Origin: Lentzea nigeriaca
Lineage (GTDB): Bacteria > Actinomycetota > Actinomycetes > Mycobacteriales > Pseudonocardiaceae
Length of the DNA stretch: 64,000 bases
Direction: 5' to 3'
Assembly: GCF_016907955.1 (NCBI RefSeq)
Contig: NZ_JAFBCX010000002.1
Location: 248,001 to 312,000 of the forward strand
Shown: in pieces, positions 59,628-64,000 of the stretch
Layout of the letters: each line of letters opens with the position of its first letter
How positions within the stretch are numbered: position 1 is the stretch's first letter
Position numbers and translations under genes: made by a program
The notes under the pieces: generated by a model
Told to the model about the DNA's origin: nothing
What the model saw: only the letters and a program-made list of their open reading frames with translations
Databases searched by the model: none

Positions 59628-61574
59628 ATGACCGACACCGACGTCGAACTGCTCTGGCGCCCCGACCCCACTAGGGACAACGGGATGACCGCGTTTCGCT
59701 CGTGGCTCCGCTCCGAGCGTGGTCACGACTTCCCCGACTACGAGTCGTTGTGGGAGTGGTCAGTCTCCGACCTCGAGGGGTTCTGGGGCGCCATAGCCTC
59801 GTATTTCGACGTCCGGTTCCACACCGCCCCCGAGCGGGTGCTGGGTTCCGCGGACATGCCGGGCGCCCAGTGGTTCCCCGGTTCGACGCTGAACTACGCC
59901 GAGCACTCCCTGCGTCGCGGCGCCGACGACGACCTCGCCGTGATCTTCCACCGCGAGGACGGCTTCGTCACGTCGCTGACGTTCGGCGCCCTGCGTTCCC
60001 GGGTGGCCGCTTTCCGGGCCGCGCTGGCCTCTCTGGGCGTCTCGCAGGGCGACCGGGTGGTGGCCCTCGTCCCGAACGCCCCGGAGGCCCTGATCGCGTT
60101 CCTGGCGGCCGCCTCGCTGGGCGCCACGTGGTCGTCCTGCTCCCCGGACTTCGGCGCGCGCGCCGTCGCCGACCGCTTCACCCAGATCTCGCCCACGGTG
60201 TTCGTCGCCGTGTCGGGCTACGTCTACAACGGACGGTCCTTCGACTGCCGCCCGGTCGTCGAGGAGATCCGCTCCCAGATCCCGTCGCTGCGCGCCACGG
60301 TCCTGATCGACTACCTGGACAACGGCGCGACCCTGCCGGACACGCTGTCGTTCTCGGACCTGATCTCCGCGAACGAGGGCGCACCGCTCGGGTTCACGCC
60401 GGTGCCCTTCGACCACCCGCTGTGGGTGCTCTACTCGTCCGGCACCACGGGCCTGCCCAAGGGCATCGTCCAGGGCCACGGCGGCATCGTCGTGGAGCAC
60501 CTCAAGATGCTGGCCCTGCACAGCGACCTCGGCCCCGGCGACCGCTTCTTCTGGTTCACCACCACCGGCTGGATGATGTGGAACTACCTGGTCGGCGGTC
60601 TGCTGGTGGGCACGACGATCGTCCTGTTCGACGGCAGCCCGGCCTACCCGTCGCTGAACACGTTGTGGCACCTGGCCGAACAACACCGCGTGACCTACTT
60701 CGGCACCTCCGCCCCGTACGTCCAGTCGTGCCTCAAGGAGGGCCTCGACCCGTCCTCCCGCTACGACCTGACGGGCCTGCGCGTAGTCGGCTCGACCGGC
60801 GCACCCCTGACCCCGGAAGGTTTCCGCTGGATCGCCTCCGCTGTCGGCAAGGACGTCCAGATCGCCTCGGTCTCCGGCGGCACCGACCTCTGCACGGCCT
60901 TCGTGGCAGCCTCCCCCGACCGCCCGGTGTGGCTCGGCGAGCTCTCCTGCCGAGCCCTGGGTGCGGCCGTCTACGCGTTCGACGAGGCCGGTGCTGTCCT
61001 CGAAGACGAGGTCGGCGAGCTGGTGATCACCAAGCCGATGCCGTCCATGCCGGTCTTCTTCTGGGGCGACGAGGACGGCTCCCGCCTGCGCGACGCGTAC
61101 TTCGACACCTACCCGGGAATCTGGCGCCACGGCGACTGGATCCGCATCACCCCGCGCGGCTCGGCGGTGATCTACGGCCGCTCCGACTCGACCCTGAACC
61201 GAGGCGGAGTCCGCATGGGCACCTCGGAGTTCTACCGCGTCGTCGAGTCGATCCCAGGCGTCGTCGACTCCCTGGTGATCGACACGTCCGGCGTCACCGA
61301 GGGCGAGCTGCTCTGCTTCGTCGTCCTCGACGGCGTTTCGCTGTCCGACGTGGAACCGTTGCTGCGCCAGGAATTGCGCTCGTCGTTGTCCCCGCGCCAC
61401 GTCCCGAACCGCTTCGTGGCGGTGGCCGAGATCCCGAGGACGCTGAACGGCAAGAAGTGCGAGGTCCCGGTGAAGAAGATCCTCGCGGGAGCCGACCCCG
61501 AGAAGGCCGTCAGCCGAGGCGCCCTCCGCAATCCCGAGTCCCTCAAACCGTTCCTGGAACTCGCCTCGGGATGA
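59628..61574 (+). CDS. Acetoacetate-CoA ligase
   Basis: The 648-residue adenylate-forming enzyme activates acetoacetate to acetoacetyl-CoA with ATP and CoA in the cytoplasm. Acyl-activating features are GATWSSCSPDFG (family-typical), the P-loop-like YSSGTTGLPKGIVQGHGG (around residues 268-285), SGGTDLCTAFV, the hinge GDWIRITPRGSAVIYGRSD and the C-terminal catalytic Lys in RTLNGKKCEVPVKKIL. The N-terminal domain with PDYESLWEWSVSD and WFPGSTLNYAEH is specific to acetoacetyl-CoA synthetases. It may serve ketone-body use or polyhydroxybutyrate turnover. Start ATG 59628. Confidence 0.94.
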   Translation: MTDTDVELLWRPDPTRDNGMTAFRSWLRSERGHDFPDYESLWEWSVSDLEGFWGAIASYFDVRFHTAPERVLGSADMPGAQWFPGSTLNYAEHSLRRGADDDLAVIFHREDGFVTSLTFGALRSRVAAFRAALASLGVSQGDRVVALVPNAPEALIAFLAAASLGATWSSCSPDFGARAVADRFTQISPTVFVAVSGYVYNGRSFDCRPVVEEIRSQIPSLRATVLIDYLDNGATLPDTLSFSDLISANEGAPLGFTPVPFDHPLWVLYSSGTTGLPKGIVQGHGGIVVEHLKMLALHSDLGPGDRFFWFTTTGWMMWNYLVGGLLVGTTIVLFDGSPAYPSLNTLWHLAEQHRVTYFGTSAPYVQSCLKEGLDPSSRYDLTGLRVVGSTGAPLTPEGFRWIASAVGKDVQIASVSGGTDLCTAFVAASPDRPVWLGELSCRALGAAVYAFDEAGAVLEDEVGELVITKPMPSMPVFFWGDEDGSRLRDAYFDTYPGIWRHGDWIRITPRGSAVIYGRSDSTLNRGGVRMGTSEFYRVVESIPGVVDSLVIDTSGVTEGELLCFVVLDGVSLSDVEPLLRQELRSSLSPRHVPNRFVAVAEIPRTLNGKKCEVPVKKILAGADPEKAVSRGALRNPESLKPFLELASG

Positions 61575-61608
61575 TCTAGGTCACTCCCGCTGCGGTGAAC
61601 AGGCGTTT

Positions 61609-61674
61609 AACGCCCCTCTCAAGACCCTCGTACGTGCCCTGACCAGCACGTTCGGTGCTTAGAGGGGGGCGTTT
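61609..61674 (+). terminator. Terminator-like hairpin after acetoacetate-CoA ligase
   Basis: Arms 61609-61619 and about 61661-61673 pair (AACGCCCCTCT with AGAGGGGGGCGTT, one bulge), with an inner GTACGTGC/GCACGT partial stem and TTTT at the end. Confidence 0.7.
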
Positions 61675-61729
61675 TGCAACTCGGTTGGGGACCTGTGTAA
61701 CCTATGCGTCGTGGCCAAGGATGGTCCCG

Positions 61730-61819
61730 GGAGGCTTCGCCTAGTCTGGTCTATGGCGCCGCACTGCTAATGCGGTTTGGGGTAACCCCCCATCCCGGGT
61801 TCAAATCCCGGAGCCTCCG
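61730..61819 (+). tRNA. tRNA-Ser(GCT)
   Basis: The 90-nt gene runs from GGAGGCT to AGCCTCC plus discriminator G. The anticodon stem CCGCA/TGCGG holds loop CTGCTAA, giving GCT; the long variable arm confirms serine. The T arm CCCGGGTTCAAATCCCGG is perfect. Confidence 0.94.
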
Positions 61820-61845
61820 CAAGGCCGAGCCTCTAGGGGATCGGT

Positions 61846-61851
61846 TATAAT
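61846..61851 (+). promoter_or_regulatory. Possible -10 element of tRNA-Arg
   Basis: TATAAT, a perfect consensus hexamer, lies 9 bp before the mature tRNA-Arg start in GC-rich surroundings. No convincing -35 box is seen, so co-transcription with tRNA-Ser is also possible. Confidence 0.4.
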
Positions 61852-61860
61852 TGAAGACCT

Positions 61861-61936
61861 GCGCTCGTAGCTCAACGGATAGAGCATCTGACTACGGATC
61901 AGAAGGTTACAGGTTCGAATCCTGTCGAGCGCGCCA
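61861..61936 (+). tRNA. tRNA-Arg(ACG)
   Basis: GCGCTCG pairs with CGAGCGC; the anticodon stem TCTGA/TCAGA encloses CTACGGA, anticodon ACG (inosine at the wobble position expected). T arm ACAGGTTCGAATCCTGT is intact. The 3' CCA is encoded at 61934-61936. Confidence 0.95.
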
Positions 61937-61950
61937 GAGAAAGTCCAGGT

Positions 61951-61989
61951 CAGGGCCCTTGTTCTCACTTCTGTGAGACGAGGGCCCTG
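61951..61989 (+). terminator. Terminator after tRNA-Arg
   Basis: Imperfect long stem 61951-61968 with 61973-61989 and a TTCT loop, followed by TCTCGTTTT, 14 bp after the tRNA. Confidence 0.85.
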
Positions 61990-62050
61990 TCTCGTTTTGA
62001 GGGTCGCGTCTCACAAAATCTGACTTTGCAGTTGTAAACCGGGATTTCGC

Positions 62051-62134
62051 CTACCCGAACAGCTTGCCCAGGTGGGCCGCGGCGACTTTGAGATGACTCG
62101 CGTCCGCGTGGACGTACAGTGCAGATGAGACGGA
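62051..62134 (-). pseudogene. Possible C-terminal remnant of a tyrosine integrase
   Basis: On the minus strand one frame reads SSALYVHADASHLKVAAAHL followed by GKLFG and a stop at 62051. The YVHAD part resembles the end of tyrosine recombinases, where Tyr is the nucleophile in a TxxxYxH context. No other integrase motif is left upstream. Its place beside tRNA-Arg fits a decayed integrated element. Only about 28 codons remain, so the call is tentative. Confidence 0.35.
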
Positions 62135-62141
62135 TGACAGC

Positions 62142-62585
62142 ACATCGCCGCTCGCGCATCTGAAGATCGGCACCGAGGAGTACCCGCGCAAGCAGATGCT
62201 CAGCCACGAGAAGGAGATGCTGGGCCTGTACGTATCGTCGCATCCCCTCGACGGCGCAGAGCGGATCTTGCGGAAGTTCGCGCCCAAGCCGATCGCGGTC
62301 GTGCTCGATGATCCACCGCGGGAAGGTGAGCTGATCGTCTCGGGCATGATCTCGTCCATCGAGCGCCGGGTGAACAAGAACGGTCAGCCCTGGGCCATCA
62401 CGGTCATCGAGGACCTGGACGCTTCGATCGAAGTTCTGTTCTTCCCGAAGGCCTACGAGGTCTTGAGGGACGATCTGGAACTCGACTCCGCTGTCTGCGT
62501 CAAGGGACGGGTGAATTGGCGCGAAGACAAGATGCGCGCCGGTCGACCGTTGTCGGACAGGAACGGCCAGCGTCCCCCGGAGTGA
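62142..62585 (+). pseudogene. Fragment of DNA polymerase III alpha subunit (dnaE)
   Basis: The frame reads IGTEEYPRKQMLSHEKEMLG, LYVSSHPLDGAERILRKFAP, KPIAVVLDDPPREGELIVSG, MISSIERRVNKNGQPWAITV, IEDLDASIEVLFFPKAYEVL and VKGRVNWREDKM, closely matching the part of actinobacterial DnaE (about 1180 residues) that holds the OB-fold domain near the C-terminus. Homology ends near 62536; the frame then runs into unrelated sequence and stops at 62585. The polymerase core, PHP domain and C-terminus are missing, and no start is supported. It is a non-functional copy, probably carried in by a recombination event; the working dnaE must lie elsewhere. Confidence 0.85.
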
Positions 62586-62683
62586 ACCGAGGAGACTTCA
62601 AGACATGTCCTCGCCGGACGGGCAGGTCTCCAAAATGGTGCGGGGACATGCCGGCACATCACGTTCCAGCGGGGGCCGGGGCA

Positions 62684-62819
62684 CGCACCATCCCGTATGA
62701 CCTCCCCGAGGGCAACCACACGCGTCAAGGGGGGCGTACCAGCGCATGATCCCGCCGAGGCGGTAGGTGCCCCCTTGACACGTGTGGTTGGGACGAGCCA
62801 GGTCATACGGGATGGTGCG
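62684..62819. repeat. Large imperfect inverted repeat
   Basis: Arms of about 57 bp (62684-62740 and 62762-62819) are inverted copies: CGCACCATCCCGTATGACCT and AACCACACG(C/T)GTCAAGGGGG recur in opposite orientation, separated by a divergent 10-bp patch, around a 21-bp centre. No gene overlaps it. It may be a MITE-like element, the fused ends of a lost mobile element or a very strong RNA hairpin. Confidence 0.75.
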
Positions 62820-62941
62820 AGGCCCCTCGATTGGGTGGTTTACGCAAGTCTCGTGACAATTCCCGCGGGTGCGGCCGTTGTGAGTTGTACATGACCGAAA
62901 TATCCGCAGGCCAGGTTGACCGCGTTACTGAGGGAGCCATC

Positions 62942-63430
62942 ATGAGTGAAGATCGAGTCACTCGCATCATGAACGGCCTGTCCACTCACATCGCTCTACC
63001 GTCCAACGATGTGGTGTGGAGAGTTGACGCGCTGCTCGGACAGGAAGATGAAATCTTCATCGATGTGCGTCACTCATTGGAGGATGACCCGATCAGTGGA
63101 ATTGGCGTCGTGATCACAGCGACACGCGTGATCCGTGCTCGATGGTCAACTCCAAGGCAGAAAGTTGCAGGCCAGTCGACTGTAGCCGTTGAGACGTGGT
63201 CACGTCGGGCACTCATGACAGCCAGCGTCGATGCCAGTGAGGAGTTGAGAGTCAATCGCGACGCTGATTGGGCGCGTGATTGGGGAGCCGAGTGGCCACC
63301 TGATTCAGTCCTGACGCTGCGCTACGAAGGACAGCCGGACCCGCTCACGCTGCCTCTGCAGGAAGGACCGGCTCACCGCAAGGAGTTCCGAGAGCTCGTG
63401 CCTGCACTCTTGGCAGACCTCAGTAGGTAG
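62942..63430 (+). CDS. Hypothetical protein
   Basis: From ATG 62942, behind AGGGAG at good spacing, the product has 162 residues. It has no signal peptide or membrane segment. A beta-rich part (DVVWRVDALLGQEDEIFIDV, IGVVITATRVIRARWST) is followed by a Trp-rich stretch (RDADWARDWGAEWPPDSVLT) and a helical end (EFRELVPALLADLSR). No family is recognised. Base composition is less GC-rich than the chromosomal genes, in keeping with an accessory region next to tRNA-Arg. In-frame ATG 62891 is an alternative start without a ribosome site. Confidence 0.6.
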   Translation: MSEDRVTRIMNGLSTHIALPSNDVVWRVDALLGQEDEIFIDVRHSLEDDPISGIGVVITATRVIRARWSTPRQKVAGQSTVAVETWSRRALMTASVDASEELRVNRDADWARDWGAEWPPDSVLTLRYEGQPDPLTLPLQEGPAHRKEFRELVPALLADLSR

Positions 63431-64000
63431 CGTGATGCACGACAGGCGAAGCGCATGACCAATCTTTCGACGCCGAAGACCTGGTCAGGTTGTACTGAAC
63501 GAGCAAGATCGAGTCCCCTGCTTACCCCTCGTTTATGACGTCGACTGTCCACAAGTAGCCGAAGTCCACGAACGGACTGGCGACCGGAAAGTCCCAGCTC
63601 ACAACAACTATCGGCAAGCATCCACAGTGCACTGCGAAGCAAGATCAGCAAGCCGCGCACGCTCCGGCACTGCACCTGCGTCGGCTCGCTGCGGGAGATC
63701 TCTTCGAGACCTACTCTGAAAGCTTCGGGCACGTCTGGAACCTATTCAAGCCAGCAACGTTCTGAGGGAGCCACATGGCCCGCGTGGACTACTTCCACGA
63801 CCGCCTCGAACTTCTACTGGTACGTTCGACGGCGCGGCCTGAAATGGGTTCACCCGTACGACCTCGACGCCTGCCGGCATGCGGAGATCAGGCCCTGACG
63901 CCCGCATCGCTCCGCCTGGGGTAGCGCCATACACAGCCCCACGTTCACCCAAACGGATGTTCGCCGAGTACCGCCAGAAGGGCGATGATGATCGAATGGC
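63431..64000. other. Stretch without supported gene at window end
   Basis: No frame shows convincing coding bias. An ATG at 63775 opens MARVDYFHDRLELLLV and stops after 49 codons; the first nine residues resemble the start of some actinobacterial Nudix proteins, so a decayed gene is possible. Base composition is mixed, like the rest of the region after tRNA-Arg. Confidence 0.4.

Noticed and set aside
59760-61400. Long minus-strand frame opposite acetoacetate-CoA ligase
   Set aside because: Shadow frame; the ligase is unmistakable on the plus strand.
63775-63924. Possible Nudix hydrolase start (MARVDYFHD)
   Set aside because: Only nine residues resemble the family, and a stop follows after 49 codons without a Nudix box; too weak to call a gene.

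Overview
The window looks like part of the chromosome of a high-GC, arabinogalactan-bearing actinomycete, most likely a member of the Pseudonocardiaceae (Lentzea/Saccharothrix/Amycolatopsis type; the genus is an inference). The grounds are GC-rich coding with many GTG/TTG starts, the galactan genes glf, glfT1 and glfT2, a block with the same content as Mycobacterium tuberculosis Rv3777-Rv3783 (from memory), the proteasome activator Bpa, PPE/EspG-type proteins and LAKTG sortase-E-type surface proteins.

Layout. (1) 1-16.1 kb, cell-envelope sugar region: partial LuxC-like reductase, WecB epimerase, LhgO, F420-type oxidoreductase, HAD phosphatase, then a rightward run: DegT aminotransferase, Gfo/Idh/MocA dehydrogenase, 677-aa polytopic membrane protein, GT2, flippase-like protein, DPM-like GT2, DUF2304 protein, UDP-galactopyranose mutase (Glf) and galactofuranosyltransferase GlfT2. 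(2) 16.1-20.1 kb: PIG-L deacetylase and a three-gene sugar ABC importer with no ATPase of its own. (3) 20.2-27.2 kb: GlfT1, the Wzt/Wzm galactan exporter, a TylF-like methyltransferase, Bpa, a class-V aminotransferase-like protein lacking the PLP lysine, and a quinone oxidoreductase. Together regions 1 and 3 make UDP-Galf, start, extend and export the galactan. (4) 27.2-29.5 kb: GNAT and a secreted M28 aminopeptidase.

(5) 29,692-40,330 is an integrated actinomycete integrative and conjugative element (AICE) in the 3' part of a tRNA-Ser(TGA) gene, bounded by a 56-bp perfect direct repeat. The backbone is GntR repressor, CTAG-rich operator region, Pra-like activator, small proteins, FtsK-type TraSA translocase, RepSA-type HUH initiator, Xis and tyrosine integrase. 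Its left end carries lower-GC cargo: an AAA ATPase plus a DUF4435/TOPRIM-like protein, an architecture matching the PARIS (AriA/AriB) anti-phage system. The integrase C-terminus appears frameshifted. Short near-identical repeats near both ends look like integrase arm sites.

(6) 40.4-54.3 kb, surface and secreted proteins: MarR regulator, secreted 5'-nucleotidase, Pro-rich secreted protein, chaplin-like protein with an LSKTG end, neutral zinc metallopeptidase, VOC protein, and three paralogous SdrD-B-like LAKTG surface proteins that all start with TTG, with an AraC regulator between them. (7) 54.3-61.6 kb: TauE/SafE permease, HisC-like aminotransferase, a dienelactone-hydrolase-like protein without the usual nucleophile, a type VII secretion substrate cassette (small helical protein, PPE-like protein, EspG-like chaperone) and acetoacetate-CoA ligase. 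(8) 61.7-64 kb: tRNA-Ser(GCT) and tRNA-Arg(ACG), followed by what looks like a decayed integrated element: a possible integrase tail, a dnaE fragment, a roughly 136-bp inverted-repeat structure and an orphan protein of unknown function.
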